In this document: piece by piece, positions 16,301 to 27,663 of the stretch
Layout: each line of letters opens with the position of its first letter
How positions within the stretch are numbered: position 1 is the stretch's first letter
Origin: Dermatophagoides farinae
Taxonomy: Eukaryota > Arthropoda > Arachnida > Sarcoptiformes > Pyroglyphidae
Length of the DNA: 64,000 bases
Direction: 5' to 3'
Assembly (NCBI RefSeq): GCF_024713945.1
Contig: NC_134677.1
Coordinates: forward strand, 6,637,001-6,701,000
Program-made: the position numbers and the translations under genes
The notes under the pieces: generated by a model
Database searches by the model: none
What the model saw: the letters and a program-made list of their open reading frames with translations, nothing else
What the model was told of the DNA's origin: nothing

Positions 16301-17026
16301 TTATACTTTGGCAAAGATAGATATATTTTTTACTCAAACAATATTGCCATGGCATGGATAGGCCATCCATATATTCAATATCATCATCATCATCATCATC
16401 ATATATATGATTAGTGTGTGTAAGCGGTTCTATAATTCTACACACTTTACGTTTTATGGTAGAGGTATATATATGTGAATCTGATTGATGGATAGTTTTA
16501 CTAATCATGTTATATCATTATAGCCATTACATTATGTAATAAATCCAAGTAGCCACATTACGAATGATGAATAAAGAATACTAAAGAATTGAATTCAAAT
16601 TGTATAAAAATATACAAAAAAAAAATAAATAAAAAATAAAACCTCTGCTTCAAAATTTGATATAGAGATAAATTATCATTTGTTTTTTTTTTTGATAGTT
16701 TAAGTATGTAAATACATTTTCTATAGAATTTCTCATATATACAGTAAAATAGTTTGATGAATTTGTAAACAACATGTGGCAATAAATGGATATAAAAATT
16801 AATGGCCACACAAAAAAATGAATGTTAATCAATCATCATTGTATTTACGATTGATCAGTGCTAAATTATAGTCTTAATTTCATTTATTTAAATTTTCAGA
16901 ATTGATTGACAATTTCAATTCACTGGAAAACCAAGCACTATAGACTGATAGAAATAATAACTATCTTGTATATATGGTGCAAGTACTCGAATTCGGAACT
17001 TGATTCAAGCATTGGAAGAAATAGCA

Positions 17027-18260
17027 ATGAGGTTAAACACGTGTAAAGCATTCTACCGAACATTCAAAACTCTGTCAAATGCTCATGAGGTTTTTGGCCT
17101 ATTCACTACCCATCGATTACTGAATCCTGTATTAATCAACCAAAAGTCATTTGTAGTCATGTCAACCATTGCCGATAACAGTATGAAAATAATAAAAATA
17201 GGCACTCATAATGGTACATTTCATTGTGATGAATCGTTAGCATGTTTTATGATCAAGAAATTACCATCATTTGAGAATGGCATAATCATTCGATCACGTG
17301 AAACAAATGAACTGAATTCATGTGATATTGTTGTCGATGTTGGCGGTATTTATGATCCTAATTCTAAACGATTTGATCATCATCAAAAAACATTTGATAA
17401 GACTTTAGTGGATATATTTCCTGCGAAAAATCCCAAAATTGGCAATATTAAACTAAGTTCAGCTGGTTTGATTTACGCTCATTATGGTCACGAAATTTTG
17501 GCTCGCATATTAGATTGGAACAAAGATGAACAACGAACTGATATCATTTTTGACATGGTTTATGAAAATTTTGTGAAAGAAGTCGATGCAATTGATAATG
17601 GTAACTAATTGGTATAATTATTATGAATTGTTTATAATAATAATTTATTTATATTATATCATAGGCATTAATATGTACCAAGGTGAACCCGTCTATCATA
17701 TTCATACTCATCTATCACAACGTGTTGCAAATCTTAAACCTCATTGGAATGAAAAAGAAACGCACGAAATTCTTTATGAACGTTTCTTGAAAGCTGTAGA
17801 TCTTTGTGGACAAGAATTTGTTGAATGTGTAAATTATTATGGACATGCTTGGTATCCAGCCCGACAAATCGTAATGGAAGCATTCAATAAACGATTTGAA
17901 CATGATCCTAGTGGTCGTATTGTCGTACTCAATGTTGGTCTGCCGTGGATACAGCATTTAATTCAGATTGAATCAGAAAATAATGTTGATGGTCAGATAG
18001 CATTTGCCATCTTTCCGGATCATGATGGTTGGCGTATACGTGCCGTACCCATATCTGAATCAAGTTTTGAATTACGTAATCCACTCAAAGCCGAATGGAG
18101 AGGTTTGCCATCTGCAGATATATGCCGTATTTCCAAAATAGAGGGTTGTACATTTGTCCATTCAACCGGATTTATTGGCGGTAATCAAACTATTGATGGA
18201 GCATTACAAATGGCACGCGAAAGTTTACAATGTAAAAAAATGAAAAATTCTGACAATTAA
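17027..18260 (+). CDS. MYG1: MYG1-family 3'-5' exonuclease (DHH-like)
   Basis: MYG1 is a DHH-like metal-dependent 3'-5' RNA exonuclease reported in nucleolus and mitochondria. Two exons, 17027-17600 and 17665-18260, joined in phase at GATAATG|GC, give 389 residues, close to the usual size. Metal-site motifs are visible: GTHNGTFHCDE (His61, His66, Asp68) and VDVGGIYDPNSKRFDHHQ (Asp104 region, Asp117-His118-His119). The C-terminal half has the family signature around WRIRAVPISESSFELRNPLK and CTFVHSTGFIGG. The ATG at 17027 was chosen because it gives a basic, Asp/Glu-free leader (MRLNTCKAFYRTFKTLSN) that looks like a mitochondrial presequence; Met45 (17159) is an alternative start that omits it. 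It converges with the cofilin gene; AATAAA occurs at 18463-18468 and just after. Confidence 0.95.
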
Positions 18261-18696
18261 AATTTTTATTTTAAAAAATTTCAAATTTAATGACTTTTCG
18301 GCCACGTTGTTTTTTTTATTAGAAATTTAGATGTAAATGGTGGTAAATGGATTTAGATTGTTGTATTCAATGTATGTATGTTTGGTGGTGTTTTTTTTTA
18401 TTATCAACCCAAATTCTTAAATGTTCGAACAGAAATGATGGGCACATTTAGATTCGAATTACAATAAATTCGAATAAAGGGTCTTTGATTATAGCGATGT
18501 TTTTGCCTAAATTTATGTTTCAAATATAAATAGTATATAAGTAGTGTTGAAAAATATATAGAGAATAGAAATCCAAAATCACAACGGCTTTTCACAATGG
18601 TCGTTGGCTGTTTGGTTGTGGCTGAGAGATTAAAATTTTATTATTATGGGAAGATTGAGATGAATTATTTTCAATTTTTCGATTGTGTGTATTCAT
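18261..18696. other. Shared 3' UTR region between MYG1 and cofilin
   Basis: 436 bp between two convergent stop codons. It holds AATAAA on the plus strand (18463-18468) and a TTTATT near 18267 (AATAAA on the minus strand). No gene is visible. Confidence 0.55.
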
Positions 18697-20267
18697 CTAT
18701 TTGCCACCTTTTCGAAAAGCTTCAGCAATAGCTTCTTCCGATGCTTCTTCATAATCGCAAGCTTGGACATATTTATAAACACCGACAAGAGCTTTTTTCA
18801 ATGCATCGTAACTACTTGAGTAAAGCATTTTTTGCTTTATTTTAGCACTTTCCGGACACCTAAAAGAAAAATTTAGTGGATTTTAATTCTTTGTTCAATG
18901 ATGAAATATGAATATCATACCAGGTCATCAATACCAAACGATCGACACTCATGTTACTTTTTTCTCCACCACCTTCGACCGGAATGTTGGCCGGAAAATC
19001 AAACACACAATAACGACATTCATTTTTATAGTCTTGCAATTTTGCTACAAAATCACTGTAAGTGGCATCACGAGGGCCAGTAGTTTCAACTTCAATAACC
19101 TAAATAGAAATTCAATTAGTCCTTATTATAATAATTTTAAAAAATCAATTATATAAAGATACATACTCGTTCATCTTTGATGTGATAGATGATGTAACGA
19201 TATTTTTTATCTTTTTTCACTTCTTCATAAAGCGTTTTTGCTTCCGTTGCGACAGTAACTCCGGATGCCTAAATGATAATTGAATGAAATGAAAAAAAGA
19301 TAGAATTAATATCAACACGTGCAACAATACAAAAAAAAAAGAAAAAGTGTATGCGTAAATGTAACTGTCATTTGAAACATGCGCCCAATTTAACATGTTG
19401 AAGCAATCGATTCCATGATTGTTGCCGTATGGTATTTGAATATGTCAGGCACTCCTATTCAATGTAAATATTTTGCTTTTTTTGCCGCGATGTTTTAACC
19501 ACGATCTTGGCCCGATTATATATTACACACATATCCAAATTTAGAATGGCAAAACAAATCAATCCGAGTGGGATGGATTAAGGCGTATAAATAATAATAA
19601 TTAGAGCAAGATTCTTGCTGCAAATAAAGTTAAATTCTTTTCATATAAGCAGCAAACACACAAAAAACGAACAAACTTTGCATTACATATCAAGTTTGTT
19701 GGTATGTAAAAATGTAATAATTATTCTTCATGGTAACACACACAATGGTGACATCACAATCGTCATTGGATATTTTTTTTATATCGAAGGGAAAAAGAAT
19801 TTTATAAGATACAATAAATCGATCAATTTAAATTCTCTGATAATTTACAAAGGATTGAAAAATATTGCCTACCATTTTTTTCTGATATAAAAAAAATTCA
19901 GCAATTCAAATAATGATGAAAAAATGTGGAAATTGACGATAAACAAAAATGAAAAGAGGCAAAAGATACAGAAACAGCCGCAAAATTATAAACGACTAAT
20001 GTACTGAGGGCGTCGGCAATATTGGCCAAACCATTTGGTGGATAATACACATAACAAGCTAATAATTGAGTGCTATACTGAATTATATGTGATATAGAGA
20101 CCGTGGCTGCTATCTTTGCATACGTGCGTGTGTATTGTGTGTGTTGGGTTAATGTCAATCAAATTCGAATTTCAAATCATAATCATCATCATCATTGACG
20201 ATCCAGAAACATAAATTTATAATCATTGACAATTGTTATATTTTATCAGAAAAAAAACACTTACCAT
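18697..20267 (-). CDS. tsr: Cofilin / actin-depolymerizing factor
   Basis: Severs and depolymerises actin filaments in the cytoplasm and nucleus. Four coding exons: 20265-20267 (only the ATG), 19167-19268, 18921-19099 and 18697-18859; they sum to 148 residues, exactly the usual ADF/cofilin length. The protein starts MASGVTV, with Ser3 in place as the LIM-kinase target. The actin-binding long helix is intact (CPESAKIKQKMLYSSSYDALK), as is the DFPANIPVEGG region. All introns but the first are short; intron 1 is 996 bp. An initiator-only first coding exon is the known architecture of cofilin genes in flies and vertebrates, which supports the minus-strand ATG|GTAAGTG at 20267. Orthologue of fly twinstar. 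Confidence 0.96.
19269..20264 (-). other. tsr: Cofilin intron 1
   Basis: Donor GTAAGTG directly after the ATG; acceptor ATTTAG before GCATCCGG. At 996 bp it is far longer than the other introns of this gene (about 60-70 bp). No gene inside is supportable. Confidence 0.85.
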
Positions 20268-22247
20268 TTTTGATTTTTCTTTGTCTTATTAATATTCACG
20301 AAAAAAAAATTCAAATTAAAGATGAATTCGGAAATTTAAACTTGTCAAAGAAAATAAAAAGCTGAAAACGTACAAACGTTGAAAAAAAGACAAACAAGAA
20401 TGCCGAATTTGGCTTTTATCCGGAAAAACACACACACATACACACACAAACAAACAAACAGAATGAAAAAATCGAAAAGAATCTTTTCGAACAAAGCGAT
20501 GACAAAAATAAAAAATAAAACGAAAAAATCCAATGAAAATTAATATATCAACGACAACGAACGATATACAATTGCTGATTAGGGTGGTTAATAGAAAAAT
20601 GAGAAAAAAAACAACACAAAGATGGATTTTTTGGATGTGTGTGATTATATATATGTGTATTCTGACTAATGTAATAATATTTGTGCTGCTGCTGCTGGTG
20701 GTGGTTGTGGTGGTGGTGGTGGTGGTGATTTCAATTGGCTTGCCTTTATCGTTGTAACCATTTGGTTGAATCACCAAATAGAAATGTGCTTTCGCTTTGA
20801 ACGTCTAGCAATCTAAATTAGTCATTTTTTTTGTATAAACTAAACAAAGGTGATGATGATGATGATGATGATAGAATATAATTCACTAAAGGGGCAGCAC
20901 TGTAGCAAGATATACCGGCAAAATAAAAAAAAAATACTTAGTGCGGGCGTAACCACCCAATCCACACATGCGTATGAAAATTATGAATTGTCATCCATCC
21001 TTTTTGTTGATTATTTTTTTTTTGTTTATAATGAAACGTTGGCCCTAACTGATATGACGTATTAGAATTTTTTTTTATCAAAAAAAAAAAAAAAAAAAAA
21101 ACAAATACAAAATTGCAATCAATTATAATTGGATTCGATTCGATTGGATATATACAACATGATTATGAAAATGATTAATCAATGATTGTAAAATTATTTT
21201 GTTTTTTTTTCAATTTCCATATATGGATTATTAAATAAATTATTTATTTATCCAAAATACGATTGTAATCATTTTTAATTAATTCAAATTAATTAATTAA
21301 TTCCATTGTTCCAAAAATATATAACCCGGATCTTTATCGAATCTTTACAATGTGTTACAATTAATCAACAATGATAATGGTGGTTGATTTGTTTTTCTAT
21401 TGATGTTCAATGATGTGTTTTTTTTCTGGTTTGTTTATAAAAAACACTATAAAGAATAAAGGATACAAGACAAACCAATATATTGCTATTTAAGGTAATA
21501 ATTTTTTTCTTTATACTCATTCCTCATTGCAGCCAATCATCATCATAATAATATATGTATTTGTTCTTACCATACTGCTGAATGGCAAAAAAAAAATCAG
21601 TAGCGGTAATTGGATATTACCGTAACATGTTTCATATATTTCTTTAGACATTGCCTTTACATCCTTGATGTCCGTGTACGTGTATTTGTGTGTGGTTTGT
21701 TTGAAATTATCGCGCGGATATTTTTTTTTCAAGTACACCGGGTAAATATAATACTTGTTGATGAAATAATGATGCAAAATGTATTGATTATTTCTAAATA
21801 ATTCATGAATTGATAAATAAAATTCGATTAAATTCAATTTTTCTATTATAATGATGATCATGAATCATCAATGGAATGACCTATTGTGTCTGTATGTTTT
21901 GTTTTTTTTTTTTTTGCTTATGTCACGAAAAAACTTAGCGAACAAATCGTCTATGATGATGAATAATTGTATGATGATCACAATTCATCAATGACTTTCG
22001 TCATTGGATACAATACCATATATTTGTATCGTCCATTATGAACACCAGAAAGCACATTTATATACACACACACATACACAACCATATTTTAGCAAGCGTA
22101 TTTTTTCTCCCACACACACTCACCATCGATAGCTTTTTTCCTATGTGCACACATGTGATCTTTGTGAAATACGTCTGATTTGGTTTCTATGTCCATTTGT
22201 GTTAATCATTCGATTCCTATTATCTTTTGTCAAATAATTTAATCATC
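20268..22247. other. Divergent intergenic region between cofilin and TOM40
   Basis: Promoter and 5' UTR space for both genes. It holds a mixed GCT/GTG repeat (about 20683-20728), a GAT run (about 20850-20872), a 22-base A run (21080-21101) and a small hairpin (21604-21622). No coding exon recognised. Confidence 0.5.
21080..21101. repeat. 22-base A run
   Basis: Uninterrupted adenines. No upstream gene-like sequence or target-site duplication is seen, so I treat it as a mononucleotide repeat rather than a retroposed poly(A) tail. Confidence 0.9.
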
Positions 22248-23359
22248 ATGGGTAATGTTTTTGCATCATCAATGCCTTTACCACCAGTATCACCTGGACA
22301 AACCGAAATTATTCCCGATCCTAAACAATTATCTGAGACCAATAATCAATCTATTAAAAATGTTCTCAATAATAATAATCCTGGATCAATGGAAGAACTT
22401 CATAGGAAATGCAAAGGTTAAATGTTTTATTTTATTTATTTCATTCATCTTATTGATAACGATATTCTCGATTAGATGTCTTTCCAATGACATTCGATGG
22501 TAGCAAAGTTGTGGTCAACAAAATGTTGAGCAATCATTTTCAAATCAGTCACAATATTATAATGAGCACAGGTAGTATTCAACCACCTGGTTACCGTTTC
22601 GGTGCTACATATATTGGAACAAAACAAATTTCTCCATCGGAAGCTTTTCCAATATTTTTTGGTGAAATCGATCCAAATGGCAATCTAAACTCTCGTATCA
22701 TACATTTGTTGGGTGAACGTTTACGACTTAATGTTGCGGCTCAATTTCAAAATTCAAAATGTGTTGCATCACAATTGATAACTGATTATCTTGCACCAGA
22801 ATATACTGCCTCAATGGCATTGAGCAATATTGATCCTGTTAGAAATTCCGGTTTGACTGTTTTCAGCTATTTACATAACGTAACCAGTAAACTTTCGATG
22901 GGAGCTGAAATGGTCTGTCAATATAATTCTAATTTAGCCCATTCGATATTGTCTGTTGCTGGCCGTTATACATCACCAAACAATTATATTGTCAGTGGAA
23001 CAATCAACAATAACAGTGTTCAATTGTGTTATTATCAAAAAAAGAATGAATATTTGCAGGTAAAATATAACTTTATTTTAATTGATTATCACTAAATAAT
23101 ATCATAATCAAACAAACACAAGGTTGGCGTCCAAGTGGAAACAAATCTAGCTGAACCGGATAGTACAGCATCATTTGGTTACCAAATCGATTTGCCTAAA
23201 TCAAATTTTGTCTTCAGAGGACTTGTCGATACAAATTGGAATGTTGGCTGTGTGTTTGAGAAAAAGCTACTGCCATTGCCATTTACATTGATGTTTAGCG
23301 GTATGATCAATCATGTCAAAGCACAAACACGCGTCGGTCTTGGTCTTTATGTTGGATAA
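22248..23359 (+). CDS. TOMM40: TOM40, channel of the mitochondrial outer-membrane translocase
   Basis: Beta-barrel pore of the TOM complex through which nuclear-encoded preproteins enter mitochondria. Three exons, 22248-22416, 22476-23059 and 23123-23359, give 329 residues. The N-terminus is short and Pro-rich (MGNVFASSMPLPPVSPGQ), followed by the family start of the barrel (NPGSMEELHRKCKDVFPMTFDG), the HFQISHN strand, then GYRFGATYIG and the long barrel region. The final strand RVGLGLYVG fits the C-terminal beta-signal used for SAM-dependent insertion. ATG 22248 is the first Met of the conserved N-terminus. AATAAA at 23474-23479 is the likely polyadenylation signal; it abuts the stop codon of the convergent NTAQ1 gene. 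Confidence 0.95.
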
Positions 23360-23430
23360 TTTTTTTTTTGTTACGAATTTATCATTGGAAAAACCCATTA
23401 ACAGTTGGAAACATTAACACAATTGTAACA

Positions 23431-23436
23431 TTTATT
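23431..23436 (-). terminator. Candidate polyadenylation signal of NTAQ1
   Basis: TTTATT on the plus strand (AATAAA on the minus strand), 44 nt past the NTAQ1 stop and inside the 3' UTR of TOM40. Confidence 0.5.
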
Positions 23437-23473
23437 ATGAATCGATTATTAGGATTATTTTTTTCTGAAACAA

Positions 23474-23479
23474 AATAAA
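23474..23479 (+). terminator. Candidate polyadenylation signal of TOM40
   Basis: AATAAA 115 nt after the TOM40 stop. It ends one base before the NTAQ1 stop codon on the other strand (23480-23482), so cleavage downstream would place the TOM40 3' end inside the NTAQ1 coding region. Confidence 0.55.
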
Positions 23480-24205
23480 TCATTTAGAGAATTTTTTTCG
23501 TAACTGATCCAAATCCATTACTTGTCCAATGCAAAATGTTTGCATATTCATCGATATGAAATCATTAAGATTGTTCGATTCAGTGGATGTTTGTATGCAA
23601 GGATATTCGGGAGGTGGTTGAATAAATTTTCCATTCGAATCTTTCATTCGAGATCGATCAGATGAAAATGTTCTTAAATATTGTTCGGCCATTATAATTC
23701 GAAATTTACAATCATACTTGGAATTTATATAATCATAACGTCGAAGTACACTGTTTTGATAATCATTGAATGAACATGGAAACGGCAAAATGGTATCATA
23801 ATCAAAAACAACAGCCATATCATCATCATCATCGTCCGTGTTATAGTAAATTAAAATTACATGATAGTCCCAGATTACGTGATAATTGTGATCAGGATTT
23901 CCAATTTTCTGTGCCCATAGTAATACCTGTAAATAATAAATTGCTTTAATCAATCATATAACTTGAATTCATCATATCCATGGATCATACTTTTTCGATA
24001 TCGTTTGATATGAAAACTACAAAGCAATTTTTTAATAATTCGGGTTCTTTCTGTTGAATATGTTCGCATAATTTCCAAATATTCTCCTCACTAATGATTA
24101 AAAAAATTAAATTTAAAAAATAGAATTTTTCTATTAAAATTTTTACCAATAAAAAGGTGTATAAATTAACTGTTTGTAGTCTAAAAATTTGAATAAATCC
24201 ATCAT
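23480..24205 (-). CDS. NTAQ1: Protein N-terminal glutamine amidohydrolase
   Basis: Deamidates N-terminal Gln to Glu, feeding substrates into the Arg/N-degron pathway. Three exons: 24147-24205, 23991-24090 and 23480-23926; total 201 residues against about 205 in human. Exon 1 starts MMDLFKFLDYKQLIYTPFYC and ends in the codon of the catalytic Cys20 (split TG|T), followed by EENIWKLCEHI. The diagnostic WDYHV motif carries His75, and the Asp of the triad lies in VVFDYDTILPFPC (Asp95/Asp97). All three catalytic positions are thus present. An Asp run (residues 84-89) sits in the loop between WDYHV and the catalytic Asp. The remainder matches the family (FRIIMAEQYLRTFSSDRSRM). It diverges from DNAJC16 over a 380-bp spacer and converges on TOM40. 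Confidence 0.95.
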
Positions 24206-24585
24206 ATTCTTGGCTTCAACCGTTTTTATACAAATAACGAGAATCCTATTTCCACATGACAATGTCGATAGAATATAAAAAGTTTTCAATTTTCGTTTAG
24301 TCTGATTTGCAAATAAAATTCTATAGACACTTTTTATTTTCGATTCTGTGCAATTCGAGATTATTATTAGAGCTGAAAAAGATCGACCCGATTTTGTTTT
24401 AGTATATAACGAAACACTTATTTACCATGATTGTAAAAAATGTTTTGCTAGTCCTGTAGTAGTTGGTTTGGACCCTAAACCATTTGATTTCTAGACAATC
24501 AAACTAGCGATCAATAATAATTTTCTTAATTTTGTCTTTATAGCTTCTTTCTGGATTTCATCTCATCATTAGATCCTTTTAAAAG
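24206..24585. promoter_or_regulatory. Compact divergent promoter, NTAQ1 / DNAJC16
   Basis: Only 380 bp separate the two start codons, so both transcripts must start within it or be transcribed from overlapping promoter elements. I see no clear TATA box or other named element. Confidence 0.45.
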
Positions 24586-27347
24586 ATGAATCAATTTATT
24601 TGGTTTACATTAACAATTATTTATTGTTTATTGACGATATGTCTTGCCTTAAATCCATATCGTGTTCTCGAAGTACCTAAATCAGCAACGATAGCTGAGA
24701 TTAAAAAATCATTCAAAAATTTGGCTAAAAAATAGTTAGTAATTTTTCATGCTTGTCGATAATGTCAATTAATTTCAAATTTCTCATAGCCATCCTGATA
24801 AAAACCAAAATAATGATGCCCAAGAAAAATTTATAGAACTCAACAAAGCTTATGAGGTAAGTGGAAAATTATATATGAAGCGACGTATTAGTAATCAAGT
24901 TTTGTATTAATCAGATCCTCATGGATCCGGAAAGAAAACGTCTTTATGATCGAACCGGACAAACGGAAGATTCGCCAAATTTCAAACATAAATCTGATTA
25001 TCGTAGTGGTTTCAATCGTTTTGATTTTGATACATTCGACACTTTTTTCGATTCCAATGATGGCCGAAATTTCCGATTTACATTCAATAGTGGTAGTTAT
25101 TTTCGCAAACATTCAATAACTCATCGAGCATATGAAAACACAATTTTACCGCAAAGTTACACTACACCTTACATTCTAGTCTTTTATGGTGATCTATGTG
25201 TTCCTTGTATTCAAGTAGAACAAGTGCTTCGAAGATTGGTGGGCGAATTAGAGGCAGTGGGAGTCGGTTTCTGTACAGTCCATTCACAACATGAAATTGC
25301 TTTAACCCGAAAGATTGGCGTTCGATCATTGCCTTATATTATATCGTTAATAGATGGTGATATAAGACCATTTAGAGAATCGGAAATTTCCCTGTCTACA
25401 ATGATTGGTTTTATCAAAAGATCTTTACCAAAAGATTTGATTATCGAAATAAATAATAATAATTACTACGAATTTTTAAGCGGTTGGAAAGATAACAAAG
25501 TACGGGTATTGTTCGCCAATCCTGATCGTATTATTCGACTTCGTTATGTTCTAATCGCATTCTATTTCCATGAACGAATCGCTTTCGGTCATGTAAAGAC
25601 GGATGATGCTAATACCAATGAAGTATTGAGACGTTATCATATTGATCCGAAGATGAATTCGATGCTCGTATTTAATGAAGATATTAATAGTCCAACTGCT
25701 AGTCTTTCCGTTTCTGAGCTGAAAACTCAAATCATGAAAGATGTATTGGATTCAAACAAATACTTATTTCTACCCAGAGTCACCTCTCAAACTGTATTCG
25801 ATCATTTATGTCCAGTGGCTAGTTTGCCATCACGTGCAAAACTTTGTGTGATGCTTGTATCGGGTGAAAAAGAAGATAATAAACGAAAATTTCATGCAAT
25901 GAGAGCATTCATGAAGGAAAACGATTTCCCTAAAGACCGATTCCGTTTCATGTACATTTATCGGGAGAAACAAGCTGAATTGATCAAATCATTGACGAAT
26001 ATTGGCTTAAGCAAAAAAGTCAATATTAATCGTGGTATTCATGTGGTCATTTTATGGCGAAAAGAATCAAATCAAGCCTTTTATGAATGGTTAAACAATG
26101 AATGGGACTTTGTCGATTCGACTTATATTAATGAAACGAAACAAAAATTGAATCTTCTTATGACTCGATTATCGCAAAATGCCGCCCAATTTACTTATAG
26201 TGCTAAAATCAATTCACTAACTGATGAATCTGCAAAAAGTCTGTTTGCACGTATAGTTAAAAGATTACTATTGGTAACCGAGAATTTAAGCGACAATATT
26301 TCACGAACCGATCCGACACCAATTTTATCTGTCGTTTTTTCCATCATCTTTATCATATTCATCGGCTATGTTATGACATATTTCATGTATGTATTTAAAT
26401 ATGTTTTCTAGTACAACTCAAAACGTTTCAATATGTTTACTTCATAGGAAAATTGAAGAAGAATCCATAAGAGAAAAATATCGAAAAATGGGCCGTCAAG
26501 TTCCTGGATCATCAAAACCTAGGTATTTTCAATGCATTAATTTTGAGAAATTTTTATCCATATGTTCCCTTTTAAAGGAGTGATTGCAAATTAAGTATTC
26601 ACGAATTGAGAGGAGAAACGTATAATGGTATGATTCGTTTGCTTAAGCCTGGATGTCGAACTATTGTGCTTCTTTGTGATAATTCTTCGAAATCTAAATT
26701 GTTACCGCAATTTTATAAAGCTGTATATCCATACAGGAAGTATGTAGTTTTTGTACTTTGTTTTTTCGGGTTTTTTCAACTTTTTTTTTATTTATCTAGG
26801 AACAAAACTCTAATGTTTGCCTTTCTTTTGGTGGAAAAAAATATTGATTGGTACAAAAAACTTTTATTACAAACACTTGGTGGTGAACGAGAATTGAATA
26901 TCAATCCTAAAAATTGTATCGGAACAGTTATTTCGATTAATGGATTTCGAAAATATTTTTGCGTCTTTCATGCAAAACATCCGGAAAATAATATTGCATT
27001 GGTAATATAAATTTTATATAGCTACTAATATTTGATTTTTTAATTTACTTGATTTTTATCGTTGATAGCGACGAATGGAAGAAAATGGAGAATTTCTTGG
27101 CTTAAATGAAGCAAATGAAAATTCGGGTGAAGAATCTGATGTTGAATCTGGTATGTTGGTGCGAAATCACAATCCTACCAATAATAATAGTAATAACGTA
27201 TCGGATCTATCATCGATTAATAATGAAAATGATGATGTTATTTTTGAAAATAATCTGCTAAATGGCCTACCAAATTGGTTGGATAAATTATTTGATGGAA
27301 GTACTACACGTTATTATATAAATTTTTGGCCTGAACATATGAAATAA
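24586..27347 (+). CDS. DNAJC16: DNAJC16-type ER J-protein with thioredoxin domain
   Basis: ER membrane J-domain co-chaperone. Seven exons (24586-24734, 24790-24856, 24915-26386, 26448-26522, 26578-26739, 26800-27001, 27069-27347) with matching phases give 801 residues; human DNAJC16 is 782. In order: signal peptide (about residues 1-21, ending CLALNPY), J domain (about 22-90) with intact HPD at 51-53, a thioredoxin-like domain with VFYGDLCVPCIQVEQ (CxxC at 167-170), a long second thioredoxin-fold-like region, one transmembrane segment (about 541-562) and a conserved C-terminal part with HELRGETYNGMIRLLKPGCR and PYRKNKTLMFAF. The acidic, Asn-rich end (exon 7) is variable. The first ATG, at 24586, is chosen because it starts the signal peptide. 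Confidence 0.94.
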
Positions 27348-27663
27348 AATGAAACACAATTATCTATTGTTGTTGTATCATATTTCATTGATTACTTATG
27401 AATGAATTTAATCTTGTAAATATTATTATTATCATATTTATTGCATTTAAAGTTTGTTGTATTATTGTATTGATTGATTTTAGATTTAAAAAAAATAAAA
27501 ATAAAATAAAATCGAAATCATCTTGATAATTTTTTCACATTCCAATTTATTGTTTCCCTCTCAAATAGTTCGTGTCAATCAATCCATACAATTTTGGCTT
27601 GTTGAAGCTGCAACACATGATTAGATTTTGTTGATAACATTCGATTAATTTAACAAAAAAAAA
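27348..27663. other. Short intergenic spacer between DNAJC16 and RAP
   Basis: 316 bp, AT-rich, including AATAAA-like sequences near 27490. It holds the DNAJC16 3' UTR and the RAP promoter; no gene is visible. Confidence 0.5.

Larger units (their letters stand above)
12915..17026. other. Divergent intergenic region between the B56 gene and MYG1
   Basis: Contains the promoters and 5' UTRs of two divergently transcribed genes. No open frame with protein-like composition was found; the apparent ones are translations of CA, GAT and TG repeats (for example 13787-13807, 15961-15992, 16264-16300). Confidence 0.5.

Noticed and set aside
16199-16508. Open frames over CA and ATC repeats on both strands
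   Set aside because: Their products are Thr-His, Val-Cys, His or Asp runs, which is repeat translation with no family features.
17000-17026. Extension of MYG1 to a start at 17000
   Set aside because: The codon there is TTG; the first ATG in frame is 17027 and begins a presequence-like leader.
20316-20777. 153-codon minus-strand frame
   Set aside because: It reads through GTG/CCA and TG repeats and lies in cofilin's 5' flank; composition is not protein-like.
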